Of a DNA stretch of 64,000 nt, positions 15,989-24,159 are shown piece by piece. Numbering within the stretch: position 1 is the first letter of the stretch; each line of letters opens with the position of its first letter. The translations under genes and the position numbers were made by a program. The DNA lies in assembly GCA_041390105.1 (NCBI GenBank), contig JAWKQO010000002.1, forward strand, positions 806,001-870,000. The letters are read 5' to 3'. The stretch is from Gemmatimonadota bacterium. GTDB taxonomy: Bacteria > Gemmatimonadota > Gemmatimonadetes > Longimicrobiales > Gaopeijiaceae. The notes beneath the pieces are model-generated. The model was not told the origin of the DNA. It was given only the letters and a program-made list of their open reading frames with translations, and did not search any database.

Positions 15989-18367
15989 ATGCCGCGTCAC
16001 GGGAGGACACTGGGGGTCGGGGCCGCGCTGTGGCTGGCCAGCGTGGCGAACGGCGGTGCCCAGGACCAGTTCGGGCGTGCGGTGGCGGTGGCGGGAGATC
16101 ACGTGATCGTGGTCAAGCCCACGGTCGGGCGGGGACCCGCCATGCTCTATGTGTTCTCGCGCGACGGCAGTGAGCGAGAGCGCCTGACCGTGGCGCGCAG
16201 CGCGCGCACCGGCGAGGGAGTCAGCCCTTCTCTCAGCGCCCAGTCCGGCGCCTTCGTCGTGGGGAGCGGCGATCCGGAGAACCGCCTCGCCGGCCACATG
16301 TTCCGGCGGGGAGCGGGGGGACAGTGGGCCTGGGATACCAGTCCCGCCATCGCGCCGGCGCCGGCCACGGGCGGTCCGGCCCTCGACTTCGCGGGCATCC
16401 TCCGGATCCTGCAACCGCCCTCGCGCGTCGTTGCGCTCGACGGGGATCGGCTGCTCGCGGGCGTCGTGGGCGCGCCCGGGGGAGAGCGGGGCGTCCGGGT
16501 GCTGGAGAAGAACGCCGAGGGCACGTGGGCGCCGGTCGCCCTTCTGGCGGCCCCGGAAGGACCCGATGCCCGCTTCGGCAGCGCGCTGTGGCTCAACGGG
16601 GACGAGGCCTGGGTCGGTGCGCCTGGCTTCGAGGGGACGGGAGCCGTATTCCGGTTCGTCCGCCAAGCGAACGGCGCGTGGACCCAGGATGCGGTCCTCC
16701 GGGGGGAGACGCTGCCTCCCGGGTCGCGTATGGGGGAGGCGCTGGTGCTGGCGGGCAGCCGCCTGGTTGCCGGCGCCCCGGGGGCCGATGGCTCGCGCGG
16801 GCTCGTCCTGGTGTTCTCGCCCACCTCGGTCGGGGGCTGGGCCGAGGTGCAGCGTCTCGAGGGCGAGGCACCGGGCGACGCGTTCGGGAGTGCGCTGGCG
16901 TACGGAGCGCGCGAGTTGTGGGTCGGCGCTCCCCAACGGGATGCCCGAGCGGGCGCCGTGTACCGGTGGGGTGACGGTGAGGACGGCCTGGTCGCCCTGG
17001 GTCCCCTGCCGTTGGGCGCCGCGCAGGCCGGTGATCTTGTCGGCATCGCCCTCGCCCTGACGGACGAGATCGGGGTCGTGGGCGCTCCGGGCGCGGTTGG
17101 CGGGGTGGGGCGCGCTGCGGTCCTGCAGCGCCGGAACGGAGCGCAGTGGTCGATCGAGCGTTGGGTCGAACCGCTCGGGCGGCTGGCCTCCGCCAGGGAT
17201 GGGGAGGTCCCGTGCGTGGAAGGAGCCGCTGCGGGATTCAAGTGCGAGAACGTCGATCTGTTGTCCTTCGTTTCACTGCAGGATCTCGGTGCTCATCCGG
17301 GTGAACGCGTGAGCGACCTCTGGGGATGGACGGATCCCCAGACGGGTCGCGAGTACGCGCTCGTGGGTCGGACCGCTGGCGCTGCCATCGTCGATGTCAC
17401 CGATGCGGGTGCGCCCCGCTTTCTGGGATTGGTGCCGGGCAACCCCAGTGGTGCGCGCGACCTCAAGGTGTATCGCGATCACCTGTTCTTCACGGGAGAC
17501 GGCGCAGGCGAACACGGCTTGGTGGTCTTCGACCTCACGCGGATTCGCGACCTCGACGCCACGGCGCCCACCACCGTCGCCCCCGATACCGTCTATCACG
17601 GGATCGCGAGCGCACACAACCTGGTCATCGACACGGGGAGCGGGTACGCCTTCCCGGTCGGCGCGAGCGGCGGGGGTGAGACCTGCGGCGGCGGGCTGCA
17701 CATGGTGGACATCAGGGATCCCAAGGCGCCGGTCTTCGCAGGGTGCTACACCGACACGGAGGGGCTCATCTGGCAGGGTCGGACGCACGACGCGCAGTGC
17801 GTCGTCTACGACGGACCCGACGAGCCCCACCGAGGACGGCAGATCTGCTTCGCGTCGAACGAGACCGCCATCCGGATCGTCGACGTCACCGACAAGGCCA
17901 ATCCCACCCCGATCGGCGTGGCGACCTATCCCGGCCGGGCCTACGTGCACCAGGGATGGTTGTCGGACGACCAGCGCTACTTCTACATGAACGACGAGCT
18001 GGACGAGCTCGTGGGCACGGCGCCCCGTACGCGTACCTACGTCTGGGACGTGTCCGAGCTCGACGACCCCATCTTGCTGCGGACGGTCGACGGGCCGGAC
18101 ACGTCGACGGACCACAACCTGTTCGTCAAAGGCGACCGGATGTACCAGGCCAACTACCAGGCCGGCTTCCGGGTCTTCGACCTGAGCGACCCCGAGAACC
18201 CCGTCGAGATCGGGTGGTTCGATACGACGCCCTACGAAGGCAATCCTCCCGGATTCGTGGGCGCGTGGACCGCGTATCCGTTCTTCGCGAGCGGCACGGT
18301 CATCGTCTCCAGCATGAACGAAGGGCTGTTTCTGCTGCGGCCGCGCGGCCGCCCCTTGATCCCTTGA
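15989..18367 (+). CDS. Secreted FG-GAP / choice-of-anchor B beta-propeller protein
   Basis: This 792-residue protein has a signal peptide (MPRHGRTLGVGAALWLASVANGGAQ). The first half (about 30-400) consists of repeated FG-GAP-like blades (WVGAPGFEGTGAVFRFV, LVAGAPGADGSRGLVLVF, WVGAPQRDARAGAVYRW). The second half (about 415-790) is the choice-of-anchor B/LVIVD-type region (GAAIVDVTDAGAPRFLGLVP, IRIVDVTDKANPTPIGVATY, FRVFDLSDPENPVEIGWFD). Both halves are propeller-like, giving an apparent double propeller. The Shine-Dalgarno sequence is AGGGGGAA. The family is usually on the cell surface or secreted; the ligand is unknown. Confidence 0.8.
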   Translation: MPRHGRTLGVGAALWLASVANGGAQDQFGRAVAVAGDHVIVVKPTVGRGPAMLYVFSRDGSERERLTVARSARTGEGVSPSLSAQSGAFVVGSGDPENRLAGHMFRRGAGGQWAWDTSPAIAPAPATGGPALDFAGILRILQPPSRVVALDGDRLLAGVVGAPGGERGVRVLEKNAEGTWAPVALLAAPEGPDARFGSALWLNGDEAWVGAPGFEGTGAVFRFVRQANGAWTQDAVLRGETLPPGSRMGEALVLAGSRLVAGAPGADGSRGLVLVFSPTSVGGWAEVQRLEGEAPGDAFGSALAYGARELWVGAPQRDARAGAVYRWGDGEDGLVALGPLPLGAAQAGDLVGIALALTDEIGVVGAPGAVGGVGRAAVLQRRNGAQWSIERWVEPLGRLASARDGEVPCVEGAAAGFKCENVDLLSFVSLQDLGAHPGERVSDLWGWTDPQTGREYALVGRTAGAAIVDVTDAGAPRFLGLVPGNPSGARDLKVYRDHLFFTGDGAGEHGLVVFDLTRIRDLDATAPTTVAPDTVYHGIASAHNLVIDTGSGYAFPVGASGGGETCGGGLHMVDIRDPKAPVFAGCYTDTEGLIWQGRTHDAQCVVYDGPDEPHRGRQICFASNETAIRIVDVTDKANPTPIGVATYPGRAYVHQGWLSDDQRYFYMNDELDELVGTAPRTRTYVWDVSELDDPILLRTVDGPDTSTDHNLFVKGDRMYQANYQAGFRVFDLSDPENPVEIGWFDTTPYEGNPPGFVGAWTAYPFFASGTVIVSSMNEGLFLLRPRGRPLIP

Positions 18368-18404
18368 GTCACCAGGCCCGAGCGTCCCTCGCGGAGGAAG
18401 ATCG

Positions 18405-18953
18405 ATGGAAACGTTGATTGCCCGGTTGTTGAACGCATTCGAGCGTGGAGCGCTCGACCGGCGTGAGTTGATCCAGTCGATCGCATTGGCGGCCACGGGA
18501 TCCGCCGTCCTGGGCGCCGCCGCGCCGCTCGCGGCCAAGACCGCCGGTGCGGACGCAGCCCCCAGCGCGTTCCGCACGGCCAGCCTCGACCACATCTCCT
18601 ACGCCGTTGCCGACTACGGCCGCAGCCGCGACTTCTACGCAGATCTGATGGGATGGACCGTGGTCTCCGACAACGGTGAGAATCAGGCCACCCTGCGGAT
18701 CGGCGACGTAGGAGACATCATCATCCGCAACAACCGCCGTCCGGAATCGATCGGATCCAACCGACCGGAGCAGCCGCCCCTGTCGGGCGTGATCAACCAC
18801 ATCGCCTGGAAGCTGGAGCGTTTCGAGACCGACGAAGTTCGGGAGGAGTTGGAACGCAGGGGCCTCCAGCCCCGTCGGGATCAGGGTGGCGGGGACGGAT
18901 ACGACAGCTACCATGTCCTCGATCCGGACGGCTGGGACCTCCAGATCAGCTAA
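18405..18953 (+). CDS. VOC/glyoxalase-fold protein with a Tat-like leader
   Basis: This is a 182-residue protein. The N-terminal part (DRRELIQSIALAATGSAVLG) looks like a twin-arginine signal with a hydrophobic stretch ending APLAA. The rest is a vicinal-oxygen-chelate domain: LDHISYAVADYGRSRDFYAD, INHIAWKLERF and YDSYHVLDPDGWDLQI. The metal-ligand pattern His...His...Glu/Asp is only partly clear. An exported VOC protein is unusual and would fit a periplasmic dioxygenase-like or isomerase role. A strong Shine-Dalgarno sequence (GGAGGAAG) precedes the ATG. It sits between the propeller gene and a small membrane protein. Confidence 0.75.
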   Translation: METLIARLLNAFERGALDRRELIQSIALAATGSAVLGAAAPLAAKTAGADAAPSAFRTASLDHISYAVADYGRSRDFYADLMGWTVVSDNGENQATLRIGDVGDIIIRNNRRPESIGSNRPEQPPLSGVINHIAWKLERFETDEVREELERRGLQPRRDQGGGDGYDSYHVLDPDGWDLQIS

Positions 18954-18967
18954 CTCGGAGGCGTACG

Positions 18968-19453
18968 ATGACGGAAATCCGGCTGCGCCCCACCTTCGAG
19001 ATCACCCTACCGTTGCCTGCGGACATCGCCGTGGAGCGCATGCGGGTCCGCCTGAACGAGGTGGACCTGCCGCACTGTTCGGCGGCGGCGGGCCGCTGCA
19101 TCGACCTGCGCGTCGAGGAAGAGGTACGGAAGGTGTGGTCCCCCCACCTCTCCATCCAGCTCGAGGACGCCCCCAAGGGCTCCACGTTGTACGGTCGCTA
19201 CGCGCCTCACCCCGAGGTCTGGACCTTTTTCATGTTCCTGTACTTCGCGGCGGCCTTCGCCGTACTGCTGGGAGGATCCTGGGGGTATGCGCAGTGGGTT
19301 TCGGGCGAGCCGGCCCTGGCGCTCTGGGCTGTGCCTGCTGGTCTGCTGGTTATCGTGGCCATCCACCTCGCCGGCGCTGTGGGACGCCGACTGGGGATGG
19401 AGCAGATGTACACCCTCCGGGACCGACTGGAGCGCCTGTTGGCCGACCTCTGA
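18968..19453 (+). CDS. Small membrane protein with a cytosolic N-terminal domain
   Basis: This 161-residue protein is not recognised. About 85 soluble residues (including VRLNEVDLPHCSAAAGRCID) are followed by two predicted membrane helices (VWTFFMFLYFAAAFAVLLGG and ALWAVPAGLLVIVAIHLAGAV) and a short basic/amphipathic tail (LRDRLERLLADL). A CGGAGG Shine-Dalgarno sequence lies 8 bases ahead of the ATG, directly behind the VOC gene, so the two are probably co-transcribed. Confidence 0.7.
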   Translation: MTEIRLRPTFEITLPLPADIAVERMRVRLNEVDLPHCSAAAGRCIDLRVEEEVRKVWSPHLSIQLEDAPKGSTLYGRYAPHPEVWTFFMFLYFAAAFAVLLGGSWGYAQWVSGEPALALWAVPAGLLVIVAIHLAGAVGRRLGMEQMYTLRDRLERLLADL

Positions 19454-19575
19454 GCTGCCTTCCCAGCCTGGCCTCCGCGCCGTCTGCCACGCATGTTGCG
19501 CGAAGCTCGCTCCCGTCCGATCGGGTGCCGGGTGCCCGAGCCCCGCTCGCTCCTCTGACCACGCATCGTCCTGCC

Positions 19576-21312
19576 ATGACCCAACCGAGCCGCCGCGAAG
19601 CCCTCCGCGTCCTCGCGCCCTTCATCCAGGGCCGACAGCAGGTCCGCGACGCCGTCATCGTGGGGTCCGGCGCCGGTGGGGGGATGGCCGCCAAGGTGCT
19701 CACGGAAGCCGGGGCCGACGTCTTGATGCTGGAGGCGGGCACGCCGTGGGACAATCGCACCGACTCGGCCATGTTCACGTGGCCCTACCAGACCGACTGG
19801 CGGGGTGGCTGGATCCCGGAGCGGCACTTCGGCGAGTTCGACGCCGGCCTGGGAGGGTGGTCCCTGCCGGGTGAGCCCTACACCCGGGCGGACGGGACGG
19901 AGTTCGATTGGTTCCGTCTGCGGATGGTGGGTGGTCGCACGAACCACTGGGGTCGTATCTCGTTGCGCTTCGGCCCCGACGACTTCCGACGCAGGAGCCT
20001 GGACGGTCTCGGCGACGACTGGCCGATCAGCTATGACGACATCTCCCCTTACTATGATCGCGTCGACCGCTTCGTGGGCGTGTTCGGCAGCAACGAGGGG
20101 ATCCGCAACCAGCCGGACGGGATCTTCCTGCCTCCGCCGGAGCCGCGCTGCTGGGAGCGCCTGATCCAGCGGGCGTCCCAGCGCTTGAGCATTCCCTGCA
20201 TTCCTTCACGCCTTTCGATCCTGACGCGCGAGCTGAATGGACGGGCCGCCTGCCACTACTGCGGACAGTGCAGTCGGGGTTGCGTCACCAACTCGAACTT
20301 CACTTCCACCAACGTGATGATCCACCCGGCTGTCGAGTCGGGCCGCCTGGAGCTGCGCACCGGGTGCATGGTGCGCGAGGTCACGACCAACGCCCAGGGT
20401 CGCGCGGACGGGGTGATCTACATCGACAAGGAGACCGGTCGCGAGGAACGCGTCAGTGCGCGGGTGGTGCTCCTGGCTGCCAGCGCCTGCGAGTCGGCGC
20501 GTATCCTGCTTAACTCGCGCTCTACTCTGTTCCCGCAGGGTCTGGCGAACTCGTCCGGCGTCGTGGGCCGCTACCTGACGGACACGACCGGGACGGACGT
20601 CGCCGGATTCGTTCCCGCCCTCATGGACGGAATCCCACACAACGAGGATGGGGTGGGGGGCGCGCACCTCTATATGCCCTGGTGGCTGAACAACGCCCGG
20701 CTCGACTTCCCGCGAGGATACCACATCGAGATCTGGGGCGGGCGCGGCATGCCGGGAGCGGGCTTCATGGGCGGGATCCAACGCTTCCCGAACGGCGGCG
20801 GGTGGGGCGCGGCCCTCAAGGACGATTACCGTCGTTACTACGGGGCTGTGGTGGGCTTCAGCGGCCGCGGAGAGATGGTGCCCAACGACGACACCTACTG
20901 CGAGATCGACCCCGATACCGTGGACCAGTGGGGCATTCCTGTGCTCCGCTTCCACTTCAAGTGGACGGATCACGAGTACCGCCAGGTGAGGCACATGCAG
21001 GAGACCTTTCGGGAGATCATCACCGAGATGGGCGGTACGCCCTTTGGTGAGATGCCCTCCGCGGAAAGCGGATACGGCATCGCGGCGGGCGGGCGCATCA
21101 TCCACGAGCTGGGGGTGACCCGCATGGGGAGCGATCCCCGTTCCTCGGTGGTGAACGGATTCGGACAGGCGCACGACGTTCCCAACCTGTTCGTGGTCGA
21201 TGGCGGGCCCTTCGTGTCGCAGGCGGACAAGAACCCCACGTGGACGATCCTGGCCCTGTCCTGGCGGGCCAGTGACTATCTGGTCGAAGCCCGAAACCGG
21301 GGCGAGCTGTGA
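19576..21312 (+). CDS. GMC-type FAD sugar dehydrogenase, large subunit (glucoside-3-dehydrogenase-like)
   Basis: This is a 578-residue flavoprotein. The FAD motif GSGAGGGMAAK is at 30-40, with the E of MLEAG binding ribose, then GGRTNHWGRISLRF. A Cys cluster C-x2-C-x2-C-x3-C (C226, C229, C232, C236, in CHYCGQCSRGC) suggests an Fe-S centre as in FAD-glucose and glucoside-3-dehydrogenases. The C-terminal active-site region has His510 (HELGVTRMG) and the NP motif (ADKNPTW). It starts with an RREALRVL twin-Arg-like motif but has no clear signal peptide, so it may be carried out by its Tat-type partner. The small subunit follows 78 bases downstream. Expected reaction: oxidation of a sugar hydroxyl, possibly at C3. 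Confidence 0.88.
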   Translation: MTQPSRREALRVLAPFIQGRQQVRDAVIVGSGAGGGMAAKVLTEAGADVLMLEAGTPWDNRTDSAMFTWPYQTDWRGGWIPERHFGEFDAGLGGWSLPGEPYTRADGTEFDWFRLRMVGGRTNHWGRISLRFGPDDFRRRSLDGLGDDWPISYDDISPYYDRVDRFVGVFGSNEGIRNQPDGIFLPPPEPRCWERLIQRASQRLSIPCIPSRLSILTRELNGRAACHYCGQCSRGCVTNSNFTSTNVMIHPAVESGRLELRTGCMVREVTTNAQGRADGVIYIDKETGREERVSARVVLLAASACESARILLNSRSTLFPQGLANSSGVVGRYLTDTTGTDVAGFVPALMDGIPHNEDGVGGAHLYMPWWLNNARLDFPRGYHIEIWGGRGMPGAGFMGGIQRFPNGGGWGAALKDDYRRYYGAVVGFSGRGEMVPNDDTYCEIDPDTVDQWGIPVLRFHFKWTDHEYRQVRHMQETFREIITEMGGTPFGEMPSAESGYGIAAGGRIIHELGVTRMGSDPRSSVVNGFGQAHDVPNLFVVDGGPFVSQADKNPTWTILALSWRASDYLVEARNRGEL

Positions 21313-21390
21313 GCCGCGCCCGCGCCGTCGAGCGCGCGCTCAGCCCGCTCTCCGCTGCTGCAAAGAGGCGTTCAGCCTCCTGGAGACACC

Positions 21391-21990
21391 ATGTCTGATC
21401 CGACCCGACGCGAAGCCATCGGCGCGCTGGCCGCGCTCGCTCTCGTCGCACCGCTGGCGTGCACGCCGGAGGAGGCCTCCAACGCACGGGCCGCGCTGCG
21501 CCAGAATCGGAGCACCGGACAGCCGTACCAGCCCCGCTTCTTCACGGCGGAGGAATGGGAGCGGGTTCGAGTGCTGGTGGATATGATCCTGCCGGCCGAC
21601 GAGCGATCGGGGAGCGCCACCGACGCCGAGGTGCCGGAGTTCATCGACTTCGTGCTGACGGAGGGCAACGACGACTCGGCTCGCACTCAGGTCCGCGGTG
21701 GACTCACCTGGCTCGACCGGGAATGCCGCGAGCGCTTCAATGCGGGCTTCCTCGAAGCCACGGCTGAACAGCGAGGTCAGGTATTGGACGACATCGCTTG
21801 GCCGGCGCGGGCTCCGGCGGAGCTGAGCCACGGTGTCCGGTTCTTCAATCGCATGCGTGACCTCACCGCCAGCGGCTTCTGGTCGAGCCAGATGGGTGTG
21901 GAAGACTTGCAGTACATGGGCAACGTGATGAATCCGGGGTGGGCAGGGTGTCCGCCGGAGCAACTCGAGAAGCTGGGATTGAACTCATGA
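21391..21990 (+). CDS. Gluconate 2-dehydrogenase subunit 3-like (LacC-type) small subunit
   Basis: This 199-residue protein begins MSDPTRREAIGALAALALVA, a Tat-like signal, with a possible lipobox at PLAC. The mature part has FFTAEEWERVRVLVDMILPA, the family signature of gluconate-2-dehydrogenase subunit 3, and GVRFFNRMRDLTASGFW. Such subunits accompany GMC dehydrogenases and guide their export. Its stop overlaps the ATG of the Gfo/Idh/MocA gene (ATGA), making a three-gene sugar-oxidation operon. No cytochrome c (LacB-type) subunit is adjacent, so the electron acceptor is unknown. Confidence 0.87.
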   Translation: MSDPTRREAIGALAALALVAPLACTPEEASNARAALRQNRSTGQPYQPRFFTAEEWERVRVLVDMILPADERSGSATDAEVPEFIDFVLTEGNDDSARTQVRGGLTWLDRECRERFNAGFLEATAEQRGQVLDDIAWPARAPAELSHGVRFFNRMRDLTASGFWSSQMGVEDLQYMGNVMNPGWAGCPPEQLEKLGLNS

Positions 21991-23231
21991 GCGAAGGACG
22001 ACTCGGCATCGGATTCGTAGGAAGCGGATTCAACGCCCGTTTCCACATCCAGTCGTTCCCGGCCGTGCGCGACGCGGACGTCCTGGGTGTTTGGAGTCCC
22101 AACGCCAAGAACGCGAAGGATGCTGCCGCGCTGGCGCGCAAGCTCGATGTCGGTCAGGCCCGCGCCTACCGGTCCATCACGGAGATGGTCGAGGACCCCG
22201 CCATCGATGCGATCTGGATGTGCGGCCCCAACCACGCGCGGATCGAGAACATCGAGGAGATCGTCTCGGCCATCGAGCGCGGGAAGGGCAGCTTGAAAGG
22301 GATGGCCTGCGAGAAGCCCCTGGCGCGCAACGTGGAGGAAGCCAAGAAGGTCTGCGCGCTCGTGGAGCGCGTAGGGCTGAAGACGGGATACCTGGAGAAC
22401 CAGGTGTTCGCGCCGCAGGTGGAGCTCGGCCGGGAGCTCATCTGGAAGCGCGGCGCCTCACTGACCGGGCGCCCGTATCTGGCCCGCGCGGCCGAGGAGC
22501 ACGCCGGTCCGCACGGCCCGTGGTTCTGGAAAGGGAGCCTGCAGGGGGGTGGTGTCCTGAACGACATGATGTGCCATTCGGCACTGGTGGTGCGCCACCT
22601 CCTCACCCGCCCTGGTGAACCGTACTCCACCGTCCGTCCGCGGCGCATCACCGGTCATATCGCGAGCCTCAAGTGGTCGCGCCCCGAGTACGCGAAGCAA
22701 CTGGCGCGTACGATGGGCAAGGATATCGACTACACGCGCACTCCGTCCGAGGACTTCGCCAGCGTCCACATCGAGTTCGAGACCGACGACGGCTTCACCG
22801 TCTTGGGGGAGGCGACCACCTCCTGGAGCTTCGTGGGGGCCGGCCTGCGCCTGTCGTCCGAGCTGCTGGGACCCGAGTACTCGATGGCCTGGAACACGCT
22901 CGACTCTGGACTGAAGCTCTTCTTCAGCCGCGAGGTGAAGGGGAAAGCCGGCGAGGACCTGGTCGAGAAGCAGAACGCCGAGGTCGGCCTGATGCCGGTC
23001 GTGGCCGGAGAGGCGTGGGCGTACGGCTACGAAGCGGAGGATCGGCATTTCGTGCGCGCGTTCCTGGGCAAGGAGGAGCCCTTGCTGACGTTCGCCGACG
23101 GGCTCGAGGTGGTTCAGATCCTCATGGCTGCCTATCTCAGCGCGGAGAAGGGCAAGACCATCGAGTTTCCACCGCGGGGACTGGATCGGTTCGTGCCCAG
23201 CGTGGCCAAGGGGGAGTGGCGCCCGCGGTAG
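21987..23231 (+). CDS. Gfo/Idh/MocA-family NAD(P) oxidoreductase (cytosolic)
   Basis: This 414-residue oxidoreductase has the Rossmann start IGFVGSGFNARFHIQSFPA, the nucleotide region VWSPNAKNAKD and the conserved CEKPLARN motif with its catalytic-site Lys, followed by an alpha/beta substrate domain. There is no signal peptide. Coupled to the GMC pair by ATGA, it probably acts on the sugar or keto-sugar they produce. Its relative at 25633-26979 is exported and has QKP instead of EKP. Confidence 0.88.
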   Translation: MSEGRLGIGFVGSGFNARFHIQSFPAVRDADVLGVWSPNAKNAKDAAALARKLDVGQARAYRSITEMVEDPAIDAIWMCGPNHARIENIEEIVSAIERGKGSLKGMACEKPLARNVEEAKKVCALVERVGLKTGYLENQVFAPQVELGRELIWKRGASLTGRPYLARAAEEHAGPHGPWFWKGSLQGGGVLNDMMCHSALVVRHLLTRPGEPYSTVRPRRITGHIASLKWSRPEYAKQLARTMGKDIDYTRTPSEDFASVHIEFETDDGFTVLGEATTSWSFVGAGLRLSSELLGPEYSMAWNTLDSGLKLFFSREVKGKAGEDLVEKQNAEVGLMPVVAGEAWAYGYEAEDRHFVRAFLGKEEPLLTFADGLEVVQILMAAYLSAEKGKTIEFPPRGLDRFVPSVAKGEWRPR

Positions 23232-23248
23232 ACGCCGTGGGCGCACGG

Positions 23249-23272
23249 CGACGCCCAGCGTCGCTGGCGTCG
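23249..23272 (+). other. GC-rich hairpin after the sugar-oxidation operon
   Basis: CGACGCC(C)AGC-GTC-GCTGGCGTCG forms a stem of about ten pairs with one bulged C and a 3-base loop, 18 bases after the preceding stop. There is no T-run, so it is at best an atypical terminator or an mRNA 3'-end stabiliser. Confidence 0.35.
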
Positions 23273-23349
23273 GGCCGGGGGTGGGAGACGTCAGGGGGGC
23301 GTGCCCTCCCGTAGGGGGGTGCAAGGTCGAGCGATCCCTGGCGTACCGA

Positions 23350-24108
23350 ATGGGCATGAACGTCAAAGGCGGTCGGTACGCGCGTTGGGTGGCCCCACTG
23401 GCCATCGGCTCGCTGTTGGGTGTGAGCTTGGGCTGTACCGACCCGATGGCGCCGCCCAGCGAACCGCCGGATGCGTCGGCGTTCAACGTCCTGTTCATCG
23501 GCAACAGCCTCACCTACGCGAACGATCTGCCCGTCATGCTGCGCGGGCTACTCGTGGAGGCGGGTCTGGGGCCCGTCGAGGTGGCCCAGGTGGCCTTCCC
23601 CAACTACGGGCTGGAGGACCACTGGCTGGACGGACGGGCGCGGGCGGCCATCGAGCTGGGCGGCTGGGACTATGTCGTGATGCAGCAGGGGCCTTCCGCG
23701 ACCGAGGGAAGACCGTCGCTGTTGGAGTACTCTCGCCGCTTCGGCGAGCTGGCGCGAGCGATCGGCGCCACGCCGGCCCTCTACATGGTCTGGCCCGCCA
23801 CCGAGCGGAGCTTCGATTTCGACGGGGTGGCGGCGTCCTACGCCTTGGCCGCCGACTCCGCGCAGGGGATCCTGTTTCCGGCGGGCGAGGCCTGGCGGGC
23901 CGCCTGGCGACGTGATCCCAACGCGCAGCTCTATGGTCCGGACGGTTTCCATCCGAGCGCGCAGGGCTCCTACCTCGCCGCGCTCACCATGGCCGACCGG
24001 CTGGTGGGCGAGTCCTTCGCGCCCAGCTTCGCCGGGGCGCCGATCCCGTCCGGGTACGGTCCGCTGCTGCTGGAGTCGGCGCGCGCGGCCAACGCGACCT
24101 ACCCGTAG
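23350..24108 (+). CDS. SGNH-hydrolase-like lipoprotein
   Basis: This is a 252-residue protein. A lipoprotein signal (WVAPLAIGSLLGVSLGC) is followed by an SGNH fold with the block I nucleophile motif LFIGNSLT (Ser), a GPS segment (VVMQQGPS) and the block V Asp-His pair in PDGFHPSAQG. The catalytic triad is therefore complete. Family members remove acyl groups from sugars or are carbohydrate esterases. Starts at 23350 and 23356 (MGMN) are both possible. It lies between sugar-metabolism genes and faces the TIG-repeat lipoprotein gene. Confidence 0.78.
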   Translation: MGMNVKGGRYARWVAPLAIGSLLGVSLGCTDPMAPPSEPPDASAFNVLFIGNSLTYANDLPVMLRGLLVEAGLGPVEVAQVAFPNYGLEDHWLDGRARAAIELGGWDYVVMQQGPSATEGRPSLLEYSRRFGELARAIGATPALYMVWPATERSFDFDGVAASYALAADSAQGILFPAGEAWRAAWRRDPNAQLYGPDGFHPSAQGSYLAALTMADRLVGESFAPSFAGAPIPSGYGPLLLESARAANATYP

Positions 24109-24159
24109 GGGCGGGGGACGCCTCCGCCGGGTGGGGAAGGTGGTGGTCCGCCCGTAGGA

